Assembly: GCA_009926065.1 (NCBI GenBank)
Contig: RFPP01000005.1
Coordinates: forward strand, 1-64,000
Reading direction: 5' to 3'
Length of the DNA stretch: 64,000 nucleotides
Source: Flavobacteriaceae bacterium
Lineage (GTDB): Bacteria > Bacteroidota > Bacteroidia > Flavobacteriales > Flavobacteriaceae
Below, piece after piece: positions 47,354-56,394 of the stretch (positions are counted from its first letter, which is position 1; each line of letters starts with the position of its first letter). The notes under the pieces are model-generated. The model saw only the letters and a list, made by a program, of their open reading frames with translations, did not search any database and was not told the DNA's origin. Made by a program: the position numbers and the translations under genes.

Positions 47354-48147
47354 TACGGTAATAGTATTTTATAATTTTTAATTTGTCGATTGGTAAAAAT
47401 AGATAAAATTTGGTCTTTGTAAATAAAAAATTCAAAGCTTTTATTAACATTTTGCACTTCCAGAGTTTTATTTGATTTAAAATCTAGAAAATACAAGTGT
47501 TCTCTCTTTGAAAATAGAATCAAATCGTTATTTATAATTTGAATTTTATCAAAATCGGGCACTTGCCTAATTAGTTTAATTTCTCCAAACAAATTACAAG
47601 AGTACCAGTTTAAATTATTATCAATCCATTGAAAATTATTAAAATCGGATTCATAATGTTTGAAATTCCCTGGAAATGGAGTAGATATATATTTGAAATC
47701 TTCATTCAAATAATTAAAAAGCCCAATTTTTTGAGCTATAATATCGTAAAACCATAATTTATTTTGGGCTGCAATTCCTACTGCGCTAGTAATTATAGAG
47801 GCTTTATTAATATTAGAAAATGATATTTGTTGGATTTCATTTAACTGGCTGTCTAATAAAACCACTGAATTAAAACCCTCAAAGAAAACGGCAATTTTCA
47901 GCGGATTTATGATATCAATTTTTAGAATTTCACCTAATATTACGTTTTTATATTGCCAAATTTGATCTCCATTTTTCTTGTATAATATGTCATTTTCTTC
48001 AAAATATTGATTGGACAATACATCAATGCCTAAAAAACGACTTGCCGAAATAGGTTCAGAGGATAGTAAATTAGCCTTAGTAATTTGACCTTGACAGTAA
48101 AATACTAAAAAGAAAAAAAGGATATGTAATTGATAAAATGGTTTCAT
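47353..48147 (-). CDS. Secreted hypothetical protein (possible beta-propeller)
   Basis: 264 aa. Signal peptide (MKPFYQLHILFFFLVFYCQG). The rest is beta-rich with repeated aromatic/Asp-rich turns (NVILGEILKIDIIN, KLWFYDIIAQKIGLFNYL, HLYFLDFKSNKTLEV), suggestive of a small propeller, but no motif is decisive. The ATG-TAA overlap with the kinase gene means one operon. Its coupling to a nucleoside kinase is unexplained; a conserved flavobacterial pair. Confidence 0.75.
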   Translation of the reverse strand: MKPFYQLHILFFFLVFYCQGQITKANLLSSEPISASRFLGIDVLSNQYFEENDILYKKNGDQIWQYKNVILGEILKIDIINPLKIAVFFEGFNSVVLLDSQLNEIQQISFSNINKASIITSAVGIAAQNKLWFYDIIAQKIGLFNYLNEDFKYISTPFPGNFKHYESDFNNFQWIDNNLNWYSCNLFGEIKLIRQVPDFDKIQIINNDLILFSKREHLYFLDFKSNKTLEVQNVNKSFEFFIYKDQILSIFTNRQIKNYKILLP

Positions 48148-48318
48148 TGAATGCTAAATTACAACATATGTTTTTAGTTATTCAATTTTCATTCTATTTT
48201 TTTAACATAAAATTTGTAACTTTAATTATTCTAATTCGTCATATTTGCACGCAATATTTAAACTATTTAGTAATTATTAAGTCTAAAATTTAATTTACAA
48301 CATATAAAAACCCTATTT

Positions 48319-49233
48319 ATGTTAAAAAAAGTAATAATATCATTTGTATTAACTGTATTAGCATTTGCAAATGTTCAAGCACAAGAATTTCAAGGAATGG
48401 CTGTATATGAATCAAAAACAAGCACTTCTGATTTCAAAACCCGTTTTGAAGGGAATAAAGATATGACACCCGACATGCAAAAAATGATTGAAGATAGAAT
48501 GAAAAAAATGTTTGAGAAAACATTTATCCTGAATTTTTCAAAAACAACCTCCATTTATAAAGAAGAAGAAAAGCTGGACGCACCTGGTCAAGGGGGACAA
48601 GGCGGAGGAATGAGAATAATGAGCTCAATGATGGGCGGTGGCGGAACCAATTTTAAGAATGTAAAAGACAAAACCTATGCGGTTGACAAAGAATTTATGG
48701 GAAAAGAATTTCTAGTGAAAGATTCATTACCAAATTATGCTTGGAAATTAGAAGGCGAAACCAAATTAATTGGAGGTTACACCTGCTTCAAAGCGACTTG
48801 CGTTCGACCAGTTAGCCAAACTGATTTTAGAAATTTCCGACCTAGAAAAGCAGAAAAGAAAGAAGCAAAATTAGAAATTAAAAAAACCGAAGAGGAAGCT
48901 AAGAAAACCAACTTCATGGAAGACTTTGAATTACCTAAAGAAGTTACCATAACTGCATGGTATACACCTGAAATTCCAATTAGCCAAGGACCAGAAAATT
49001 ACTGGGGATTACCAGGGTTAATTTTAGAAGTTAGCGATGGGAAAACCGTTGTTTTGTGTTCTAAAATTGTAATGAACTCCAAAGAAAAAGTAGAAATCAA
49101 AGCACCGACTAACGGGAAAGTAATTTCTCAAAAAGATTATGACGAAACGGTAACCAAGAAAATGGAAGAATTCCGACAAATGAACCAAGGAAGAGGTGGT
49201 AATGGAGGAATGCAAATCCGAATGGGTCGTTAA
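48319..49233 (+). CDS. GLPGLI-family secreted protein
   Basis: 304 aa. Signal peptide (MLKKVIISFVLTVLAFANVQA). It carries the family motif, GLPGLI, in NYWGLPGLILEVSDG, and the companion WKLEGETKLIGGYTCFKA and ITAWYTPEIP. A Gly/Met-rich loop lies at 88-110 (GQGGQGGGMRIM, MMGGGG) and the C-terminus is again Gly/Met-rich (NQGRGGNGGMQIRM). A highly charged segment (KAEKKEAKLEIKKTEEEAKK) interrupts the domain at ~175-195. The role is unknown; these proteins are almost always beside a TonB-dependent receptor-like protein, as here. 28 bases upstream of that gene. Confidence 0.88.
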   Translation: MLKKVIISFVLTVLAFANVQAQEFQGMAVYESKTSTSDFKTRFEGNKDMTPDMQKMIEDRMKKMFEKTFILNFSKTTSIYKEEEKLDAPGQGGQGGGMRIMSSMMGGGGTNFKNVKDKTYAVDKEFMGKEFLVKDSLPNYAWKLEGETKLIGGYTCFKATCVRPVSQTDFRNFRPRKAEKKEAKLEIKKTEEEAKKTNFMEDFELPKEVTITAWYTPEIPISQGPENYWGLPGLILEVSDGKTVVLCSKIVMNSKEKVEIKAPTNGKVISQKDYDETVTKKMEEFRQMNQGRGGNGGMQIRMGR

Positions 49234-49261
49234 TTCTTAAAATCAATTTAATTAAATCCTA

Positions 49262-51988
49262 ATGAAAAAATCCCTCATAATATTATTTATTATAATTTTC
49301 TCAGTTTCATTTTCACAAACTATAAAATTTGAGGGAATTGTTCAAGATGTTGGAAAATCCCCACTTGAAATGGCCAACGTTATGGCTGTAAATACTTCTA
49401 CCAAAGCAATGGATTCCTATGCAATTACTAATGACAAAGGAAAATTTTTACTGAATTTAAAACCAAATTCAAGTTATTCTATAAAAACAAGTTATTTAGG
49501 AATGCAAACCAAAGAGCTCTTTATCACTACTTCTACTTTAAATATGAATCAAAATATAACTCTGGAGACAGGAGGAATTGAACTTGAAGGAGTAGAAATT
49601 GTTAGAGAAATGCCGGTTTCTATAAAAGGAGATACTATAGTTTATAACGCCGATTCATTTAAATCGGGAACAGAAAGAAAATTAGAAGACGTTTTAAAAA
49701 AATTACCGGGAGTAGAAGTAAATGCCGATGGCGAAATAGAAGTTGAAGGAAAAAAAGTTACCAAATTAATGGTAGAAGGTAAAGATTTTTTTGACGGTGA
49801 TACGAAACTAGGGGTTAAAAATATTCCCGCAGATGCAATAGATAAAATTCAAGTTCTAAGAAATTTTAATGATATTTCTGCCCTGAAAGGTTTAGAAAAT
49901 GGAGATGAAAATATTGGAATGAACATTAAACTGAAATCAGGAAAAAAGAATTTTTGGTTTGGAGATATAAATGCTGGTGGAGGAAAAGAAAATCAAAATA
50001 CCCGATATATTGCTAATCCAAAGCTATTTTATTATAGTCCAAAATACAGTGTGAACTTTATTGCCAATTATAATAATATTGGAGAACTTCCTTTTACGGT
50101 TCAAGATTATTTTAAATTTACAGGAGGTTTTAGAAATATGATGAGAAAAGGAGGTACTAACTTCAACGTTTCCTCCAACGATTTAGGCATTTCATTGCTA
50201 AGAAATAATAGAGCTAAAGAGATTGAAACCAAATTTGGCGCATCCAATTTTTCCTACAATGTTACAAAAGCATGGAGTTTAAGCGGATTTGCAATAGTTT
50301 CTTCTACTCTTACCGACTTAGAAACTGCCTCTCAAAATAATAGAGCCGATCAAATCAGCTCTTTGGGAACTGTAAATACTACCCAAAAAACGAATGAAGC
50401 AGCTAATCAAATTAGTAGTTTAGGACTTTTTAAATTAAGCTCAAGCTATAAACCGAATTCGAATTTACAGTTTGATTATGATGCTTTACTAAAAAATTCT
50501 AAACAAGACGAGTACAATAGTTTGTTTACTCAATCATTTGCAACAGCTACAAACGGAACGCCGCCGGCTATTCCCGATCAAAATATTACCTCTTTTAAGC
50601 AACAAGACCCAATAACCTTAAATCAAAATCTGAGTTTGTATTATACAAAAAGTGATAAAAGCGTTTTCGACATCGAAATTCAACATTTATATCAAGATGA
50701 AGATCCTTTTTATAATGCAAATTTAGGTCAGAACCCTTTTCCAATATTGGGATTACAAACACAAAATAGATATAATATAAATCAAACCCGTTTTATAAAA
50801 ACAAATAAACTGGACGTTAAGGTTGATTACTTTTATATGTTAACTTCAAAAAGTAATATTAATTTTACTTTTGGAAATACCTATTCAATTCAAAATTTCA
50901 ATTCTCATATTTTTCAAATATTGGATAACGGGACCAAAAACGACTTGAATTCTACAGATAAAAATAATGATGTAATGTATTTTTTTAACGACTCCTTTTT
51001 AGGATTGCATTACAAATTTATTACAGGAAAATTTACTTTTAACCCTGGTTTTTCGGCACATTATTACAAAACCTATAATGAACAATTAGGCACTAAAGTA
51101 AACGATAATTTTTATAGATTATTACCAGATGTATATGCTTTATATCAAATAAAAAAAGCTGAAACTTTAACCTATAATTATTCAATAAATAACGATTTTA
51201 CCGACATAAATAGGTTTACTGCAGGATATACATTCACTAATTATAATTCCTTATTTCAAGGAAATAGAAATTTAGAAAATGCAATGTCTGAAAGTCATTC
51301 TTTACGATATTTCAAATATAATATGTTCAATTTTGAGAATATTTTTGCCAATATAAATTACACAAAACGATTAAATGCAATTAAGTCAAATGCAGTATTT
51401 ACAGGAATTAACCAAGTTTCAACCGCTATAAATTCAAATTTTGCTGATGAAACTCTTTCTGGAAATGCAAACTATGGTAGGTCATTTGCCAAAAATTATA
51501 AAGCCTCCATTAATTTGGCCTTGAACCGGTCCATATTTAATAATATTCAAAACGGACTTTTTGTAACTACTGAATCACTAACTCAAAATTATACCCTAAA
51601 AGTTGCTACCAATTATAAAGATTTACCGAACTTAGAATTAGGGTATTCAAGAACAATTAATGACTATATCGGAACCAAGTTTTTCACCGATAGGCCATCG
51701 GCTAAATTGGATTATTTCTTCTTAGACAGTTTCTCTTTTGTTTCAGAATATGAGTACTATCATTACACCAATAACAATAAAACGGTTAATAATGAATACG
51801 ACTTTTTAAGCGCAAGCTTGATTTATCAAAAAACGAAAGAAAGTAAATTAGAATATAAAATTGCCGTAACCAACCTATTAAATACAAATATTCTAAACGA
51901 CGATAGTTTCACTCAGTTCTCAACCCGAACTTCACAGTATACTGTTCAACCTAGATATATTATTTTTAGTTTGAAATATAATTTATAA
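49262..51988 (+). CDS. TonB-dependent receptor-like outer-membrane beta-barrel protein
   Basis: 908 aa. Signal peptide (MKKSLIILFIIIFSVSFSQ), then a carboxypeptidase-regulatory-like domain (~22-105: FEGIVQDVGKSPLEMANVMAVN, TNDKGKFLLNLKP), a plug domain (~115-225: KGDTIVYNADSFKSG, LEDVLKKLPGVEVNADGEIEV), then a long barrel ending in a terminal strand YIIFSLKYNL. No TonB box is visible, so energised transport is not certain. Conserved partner of the GLPGLI gene; the pair may form an uptake or export module of unknown substrate. Confidence 0.85.
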   Translation: MKKSLIILFIIIFSVSFSQTIKFEGIVQDVGKSPLEMANVMAVNTSTKAMDSYAITNDKGKFLLNLKPNSSYSIKTSYLGMQTKELFITTSTLNMNQNITLETGGIELEGVEIVREMPVSIKGDTIVYNADSFKSGTERKLEDVLKKLPGVEVNADGEIEVEGKKVTKLMVEGKDFFDGDTKLGVKNIPADAIDKIQVLRNFNDISALKGLENGDENIGMNIKLKSGKKNFWFGDINAGGGKENQNTRYIANPKLFYYSPKYSVNFIANYNNIGELPFTVQDYFKFTGGFRNMMRKGGTNFNVSSNDLGISLLRNNRAKEIETKFGASNFSYNVTKAWSLSGFAIVSSTLTDLETASQNNRADQISSLGTVNTTQKTNEAANQISSLGLFKLSSSYKPNSNLQFDYDALLKNSKQDEYNSLFTQSFATATNGTPPAIPDQNITSFKQQDPITLNQNLSLYYTKSDKSVFDIEIQHLYQDEDPFYNANLGQNPFPILGLQTQNRYNINQTRFIKTNKLDVKVDYFYMLTSKSNINFTFGNTYSIQNFNSHIFQILDNGTKNDLNSTDKNNDVMYFFNDSFLGLHYKFITGKFTFNPGFSAHYYKTYNEQLGTKVNDNFYRLLPDVYALYQIKKAETLTYNYSINNDFTDINRFTAGYTFTNYNSLFQGNRNLENAMSESHSLRYFKYNMFNFENIFANINYTKRLNAIKSNAVFTGINQVSTAINSNFADETLSGNANYGRSFAKNYKASINLALNRSIFNNIQNGLFVTTESLTQNYTLKVATNYKDLPNLELGYSRTINDYIGTKFFTDRPSAKLDYFFLDSFSFVSEYEYYHYTNNNKTVNNEYDFLSASLIYQKTKESKLEYKIAVTNLLNTNILNDDSFTQFSTRTSQYTVQPRYIIFSLKYNL

Positions 51989-52019
51989 CGACTTTAACCA
52001 CTATATAAAGTCTACAAAA

Positions 52020-52050
52020 TTGCTTCTTTGTAACAATTTGATTACTTTTG
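52020..52050 (+). promoter_or_regulatory. bioB promoter
   Basis: TTG (52020-52022), 20-bp spacer, TACTTTTG (52043-52050). It places the transcription start near 52057, downstream of an in-frame ATG at 52051, and so decides for the bioB start at 52072. Confidence 0.65.
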
Positions 52051-52071
52051 ATGCAACATAAAAAAGTTATT

Positions 52072-53163
52072 ATGAGCATTGCTAGACGACACAATTGGAC
52101 CAAAGACGAAATTATTGCCATATACAACAAACCTATGATGGATTTGCTTTATGAAGCCGCTTCTATTCATAGAAAATCACACGACCCAAACGTTGTTCAA
52201 GTTTCAACTTTGTTATCTATAAAAACAGGCGGATGCCCAGAAGATTGTGGTTATTGTCCTCAAGCTGCTAGGTATCATACTGAAATTGAAGGCAACGATT
52301 TAATGTCTGTGAGCCAAGTAAAAGCCCAAGCTTTAAGAGCTAAATCTAGTGGTTCTTCCCGAGTATGTATGGGCGCAGCTTGGAGAAATGTGAAAGATGG
52401 ACCTGAATTTGATCAAGTTTTAGAAATGGTTCGTACCATAAATAAATTAGATATGGAGGTTTGTTGCACATTAGGAATGATTACTGAAAACCAAGCCCAT
52501 CGACTAGCAGAAGCCGGATTATATGCCTACAATCACAATATTGATACTTCAGAAGAATATTACAAAGAAGTTATTTCTACACGCGGTTTTGAAGACCGAA
52601 TTCAAACTATAGAAAATGTTCGTAAAACTAATGTTACTGTTTGTAGCGGAGGAATCATTGGTATGGGAGAATCTATTGAAGATCGAGCAGGTATGTTAGT
52701 TGCACTTTCTACTTTAAATCCACAACCTGAATCAGTGCCAATAAATGCTCTAGTTGCGGTTGAAGGAACCCCTTTAGAAGATGAAAAACCAGTTGAAATA
52801 TGGGAAATGATTAGAATGGTTGCAACTACAAGAATTGTAATGCCTGAAACTCAAGTGCGTCTTTCTGCAGGAAGAATGAATATGAGTCGTGAAGGACAGG
52901 CGATGTGTTTCTTTGCTGGTGCAAATTCTATTTTTGCTGGGGATAAATTATTGACCACGCCAAATCCAGATGTGAACGAAGACATGAAAATGTTTGAAAT
53001 ATTGGGATTAATCCCTCAAAAACCATTCGTAAAAGTTTCTCAACCAACTACCGTTGAAGCCGAAGATTCTCAATATCAATCGTTAGGAGAGAAGCCAAAA
53101 TGGTCAAGACCAGGACATAAAATCGAAAAGAACTTAGAGGCCACAGGGAAAACTAATGCCTAG
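52072..53163 (+). CDS. bioB: Biotin synthase
   Basis: 363 aa. Radical SAM enzyme that inserts sulphur into dethiobiotin, the last step of biotin synthesis. The CxxxCxxC cluster motif is C55-C59-C62 (GGCPEDCGYC). The [2Fe-2S] cluster ligands are in VCMGAAWRN, EVCCTLGM and VTVCSGGIIGMGE, with Arg in VRLSAGR. The start at 52072 is fixed by promoter position and homology (MSIARRHNWT). recX follows on the same strand, and the remaining bio genes face it from the opposite strand. How these are coordinated is not visible. Confidence 0.96.
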   Translation: MSIARRHNWTKDEIIAIYNKPMMDLLYEAASIHRKSHDPNVVQVSTLLSIKTGGCPEDCGYCPQAARYHTEIEGNDLMSVSQVKAQALRAKSSGSSRVCMGAAWRNVKDGPEFDQVLEMVRTINKLDMEVCCTLGMITENQAHRLAEAGLYAYNHNIDTSEEYYKEVISTRGFEDRIQTIENVRKTNVTVCSGGIIGMGESIEDRAGMLVALSTLNPQPESVPINALVAVEGTPLEDEKPVEIWEMIRMVATTRIVMPETQVRLSAGRMNMSREGQAMCFFAGANSIFAGDKLLTTPNPDVNEDMKMFEILGLIPQKPFVKVSQPTTVEAEDSQYQSLGEKPKWSRPGHKIEKNLEATGKTNA

Positions 53164-53201
53164 TTTTTTTGTTTCTATTTTCGATAGATAATCTATATAT
53201 T

Positions 53202-53693
53202 TTGGAAAATAATTCTCATAAAACGTATTCCATTCAGGAAGCCCAATCCAAGTTAGAGAATTATTGCGCCTTTCAAGAACGTTGCCACAAAGAAGTAGTC
53301 GAAAAACTTCGAGGAATGAACATGATACCCCAAGTTATAGATTTGATAATTGTACACCTAATTGATCATAATTTTCTAAACGAAGAGCGTTTTGCTTGCA
53401 GTTTTGCCAGAGGAAAACACCGAATTAAACATTGGGGAAAAATTAGAATTGTAAATGAATTAAAGTTCCGAAATATATCTTCCTACAATATAAATACCGC
53501 ATTAAAAGAAATATCGGAAGAAGAATATCAAATCAATTTTCATGCTCTTGCCGATCGCCATTGGCAAACGATGAAAGAAAATGATAGTTTAAAAAAGCGA
53601 AAAAAATTCTGTGATTTCCTTCTCCGAAAAGGATTTGAAAGCAATTTGGTTTATGAAAAAGTAAAAGAGTTGGAAATAAATTCTAAAAACTAA
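53202..53693 (+). CDS. recX: Regulatory protein RecX
   Basis: About 163 aa from a TTG at 53202 (MENNSHKTYSIQEAQSKLEN). RecX binds and modulates RecA filaments. Three-helix RecX repeats are visible: LENYCAFQERCHKEVVEKLRG, FLNEERFACSFARGKHRIKHWGKIRI and the RNISSYNINTALKEI segment. The longest open frame begins at a TTG at 53169, six bases past the bioB stop, but that would add an atypical hydrophobic leader. No ATG exists at the 5' end. Being directly behind bioB, it probably shares its transcript. Confidence 0.83.
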   Translation: MENNSHKTYSIQEAQSKLENYCAFQERCHKEVVEKLRGMNMIPQVIDLIIVHLIDHNFLNEERFACSFARGKHRIKHWGKIRIVNELKFRNISSYNINTALKEISEEEYQINFHALADRHWQTMKENDSLKKRKKFCDFLLRKGFESNLVYEKVKELEINSKN

Positions 53694-53695
53694 CT

Positions 53696-53711
53696 GCAAA
53701 GTTCGCTAAGA
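53696..53711. repeat. Short intergenic motif, copy 1
   Basis: GCAAAGTTCGCTAAGA, three bases past the recX stop, within the gap before the convergent ketoacyl synthase. Related copies are at 55003-55018 and 57032-57047 in the biotin cluster. TCTTTTATCTC also recurs nearby (53751 region and 54961). Confidence 0.5.
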
Positions 53712-53767
53712 TTTACGCAAACTCCGAAGTCTTTGATCTTTAAGTTTTACTCTTTTATCTCAAGAAC

Positions 53768-54922
53768 TTACAAACTTATTAAAACACTCACCGCATTTCC
53801 ACCAAAACCAACGGCATTAACCATTATTTTTTTCAATGGTTTTTGGTGAGTTTTTGCTCCCGAAAATGGAACTCCGATGAAAGTTTGATTTTGCAACATC
53901 AAAATTGCCATTTCAATACTTAACATTCCTGACGCCCCGAAGGTGTGACCAATTTTCCATTTATTTGTAGTTAACAAAGGAAGTTCTTCTCCAAATATTT
54001 TTTGAATCGCTTTGTATTCCGATAAATCGCCCTTGATTGTTCCCGGAGCATGCATTATTATTGCATCAACATCTGATATCATAGTATTTTTCAATGCCAT
54101 TTTCATCGATTTTTGAAAGCAAGTAGCCTCTGCAGAAACAGAAACATTGTGTTCTAAAATTTCAGTCGCATAACCAATTCCTTCAATAACCGCGATAGTT
54201 TTATCGGTTCTCCCAATTTCAAGACAACATACTGCAGCACCTTCTCCTAAAACAAGGGAGTTTTGTTTTTTATTTAAGTCTAAGGCGCGACATGGGAAAT
54301 TATCATTATTTTTAGAATATATTTTTAATGCTCGCATTTGAGCAATCGTAAAATCAGTTAACGGAGCTTCACTGCCACCAACCAAAAATTTATCAGCCAT
54401 ACCCGATTTTAACCATGCAATACCGTTTAATAAGGCGTGTAAAGCCGTTGAGCAAGTTATGGAATGAGAAATTTCTGGACCTTGACTTTGTAAATCATGA
54501 GAAACCCATGACGAGATATTTCCAAGCGTAGTTGTAGGCGATGCAAGGGGTTCTGCTTTCCCAGATTGGATGAAATCCAAATGGTGTTTTTCGAATAATT
54601 CCGTTGCCCCACGAGACGAACCTATATTAATTCCGAAAGTAACATTGTTTTTCCAACCCGCTTTTTTAATCGCTTTTCGAGAGACTTCTATTGCAAATAA
54701 TACTGAACTATCAAGTGATTTGTATTTATTATCTGACTTTTTTAATTCTCTTATTTGTTTTTTCAAATGAGAATTTAAAGTAGCAATAGAAGTATCTTGA
54801 TTTCCAAAATTTGCTTCAATAAAACAATGATTATCATTCAAATAGTTTTGCCAAATAGAATTTGGATCATTCCCTAACCCAGAAATGGATGCAATTGCGG
54901 TAATAGAAATCGTTTTTGGCAA
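53768..54922 (-). CDS. Beta-ketoacyl-ACP synthase-like protein in the biotin cluster
   Basis: 384 aa. Condensing enzyme of the KAS I/II type with the Cys-His-His set intact: C157 (SITCSTALHA), H291 (IIMHAPGT) and H326 (GHTFGASGM). The final glycine-rich strand is VNAVGFGGNAVSVLI. GHTFGASG replaces the GHxxGAAG of FabF. It is shorter than FabF (~415) and lies at the end of the bioF-bioD-bioA strand, ~110 bases after bioA. It could extend a malonyl-derived primer to pimeloyl-ACP or be an independent lipid enzyme. The function is inferred from family and place only. Confidence 0.8.
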   Translation of the reverse strand: MPKTISITAIASISGLGNDPNSIWQNYLNDNHCFIEANFGNQDTSIATLNSHLKKQIRELKKSDNKYKSLDSSVLFAIEVSRKAIKKAGWKNNVTFGINIGSSRGATELFEKHHLDFIQSGKAEPLASPTTTLGNISSWVSHDLQSQGPEISHSITCSTALHALLNGIAWLKSGMADKFLVGGSEAPLTDFTIAQMRALKIYSKNNDNFPCRALDLNKKQNSLVLGEGAAVCCLEIGRTDKTIAVIEGIGYATEILEHNVSVSAEATCFQKSMKMALKNTMISDVDAIIMHAPGTIKGDLSEYKAIQKIFGEELPLLTTNKWKIGHTFGASGMLSIEMAILMLQNQTFIGVPFSGAKTHQKPLKKIMVNAVGFGGNAVSVLISL

Positions 54923-55002
54923 AATTGTTATTTATTGAAAATTATTAGCAAAGATAAAAATCTTTTATCTCTTAGTCTATTATCTCCTTATTTCATTATA
55001 CA

Positions 55003-55018
55003 GTAAATTTCGCAAAGA
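55003..55018. repeat. Short intergenic motif, copy 2
   Basis: GTAAATTTCGCAAAGA in the bioA-ketoacyl synthase gap; 13-14 of 16 bases agree with the copies at 53696 and 57032. Confidence 0.4.
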
Positions 55019-55033
55019 ATTAGATCTCTTTTT

Positions 55034-56305
55034 TTAAACTATTTCCAATGCATTTTCAACCACAGTATATATTTTTTGAAGTTGTTCGTCCTCAATAATG
55101 TATGGCGGTAAAATATAGACAATGTTTCCCACTGGTCTTAAAATAACTCCATTTTCTATGAAAAAATCATAAAGTTTGTTTCGCAAAGTTCCGTAATAAC
55201 TTGCTTGGGACTCGGTTTTTATCTCTAATGCAAAAATTACTCCTAAAACTCTCGTAGTTTCAACTTTAGGATGATTTTTGATGTGTGTTTGAAATGCCAA
55301 ATGACTTTGATTTACTCTGGCGATATTGGCTTGCATTTCATCAGTTTCCAAGATTGCCAAACTCGCTAATGCTGCAGCACATCCCGTTGGATTTGCTGTA
55401 AATGTATGTCCATGAAACAAAGCTTTATTGATATCATCACTGTAAAATGCTTCAAATAATTCTTCTGTAAATGTGGTAATTGCCATTGGAATTGTACCGC
55501 CTGTTAAGGCTTTCGACAAACACATCATATCAGGTTGGGCAACTAAATAATCGCAAGCAAACGTTTTTCCGGTTTTTCCAAATCCCGTCATCACTTCATC
55601 GGCGATGGTTAGAACTTTATTTTCTTTACAAATCCCTATTAATTTATCGAGTTCTTTCGGTTCATACATCACCATTCCTGCAGCACCTAAAACCAAAGGT
55701 TCAAATATGAATGCTGCACAATTATTGTTTTTTATGGCTTCAGCCAATCCTTGAAAACTAGCTTCTTCCAGGCCTTTTACGGGAATAGGAATACGAACCA
55801 CATCAATAAACATACCCTCGAATGCCTGAGTGAAAAATGATATTCCACTTGCCGCCATTGCCGCAAAAGTATCTCCGTGAAAGGCATTTTCAAAAGCGAT
55901 TATGGTAGTTTTCTTTTCTCCTTTATTGAAAAAAAACTGCATGGCCACTTTAATTGCTATTTCAACTGCCGTTGATCCATTATCGGAAAAGAAAATTTTA
56001 TTCTGATTTTTTGGTAAGATTTTAATTAGCTTTTCAGATAAAACAACAGCTGGTTCATGGGTGAATCCACCAAACAAAACGTGCTCTAAAGTGGTTAGTT
56101 GTTTATAAATAGCATCAGCGATAATTGCGTTAGAATGACCAAACGGATTTACCCACCAAGACGCGATTGCATCAATATATTCTTTATTGGAATCATCCCA
56201 AAGCAAAGCTCCTTGGCCTTTCACAATTGCAATTGGCGGTTTTGAAGTTTTATGCTGCGTGTAAGGATGCCAAATATGAACTCGGTCTCTTTCGGTTAAA
56301 TCCAT
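55034..56305 (-). CDS. bioA: Adenosylmethionine-8-amino-7-oxononanoate aminotransferase
   Basis: 423 aa. Class III PLP aminotransferase that uses SAM as amino donor to convert KAPA to DAPA. HIWHPYTQHKTSKPP at the start carries the Tyr/Trp/Thr of the SAM pocket (YTQH), AFHGDTFAAMAASG is the phosphate loop, and TIADEVMTGFGKTG holds the pyridine Asp; K265 in LSKALTGGTIPMA forms the Schiff base. Second of four genes bioF-bioD-bioA-ketoacyl synthase on this strand; 89 bases separate it from bioD. Confidence 0.96.
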   Translation of the reverse strand: MDLTERDRVHIWHPYTQHKTSKPPIAIVKGQGALLWDDSNKEYIDAIASWWVNPFGHSNAIIADAIYKQLTTLEHVLFGGFTHEPAVVLSEKLIKILPKNQNKIFFSDNGSTAVEIAIKVAMQFFFNKGEKKTTIIAFENAFHGDTFAAMAASGISFFTQAFEGMFIDVVRIPIPVKGLEEASFQGLAEAIKNNNCAAFIFEPLVLGAAGMVMYEPKELDKLIGICKENKVLTIADEVMTGFGKTGKTFACDYLVAQPDMMCLSKALTGGTIPMAITTFTEELFEAFYSDDINKALFHGHTFTANPTGCAAALASLAILETDEMQANIARVNQSHLAFQTHIKNHPKVETTRVLGVIFALEIKTESQASYYGTLRNKLYDFFIENGVILRPVGNIVYILPPYIIEDEQLQKIYTVVENALEIV

Positions 56306-56351
56306 TTAAAAATTATAATTATCTATTTCTATTATTGTTGCTTTTGCTATT

Positions 56352-56365
56352 GAAATTTAAATTTC
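56352..56365. repeat. Perfect palindrome in the bioD-bioA gap
   Basis: GAAATTTAAATTTC, a 14-bp perfect palindrome in an A/T-rich spacer that also repeats CATTGCCATTGACATTGC-like units (56366-56394). It may be a regulatory site or merely a product of low complexity. Confidence 0.4.
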
Positions 56366-56394
56366 CATTGCCATTGACATTGCTCTTCCCATTT

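Noticed and set aside
48319..51988. A SusC/SusD-type polysaccharide utilisation locus around the barrel protein.
   Set aside because: No SusD, no TonB box seen, and the partner is a GLPGLI protein; the GH92 gene is 12 kb away.
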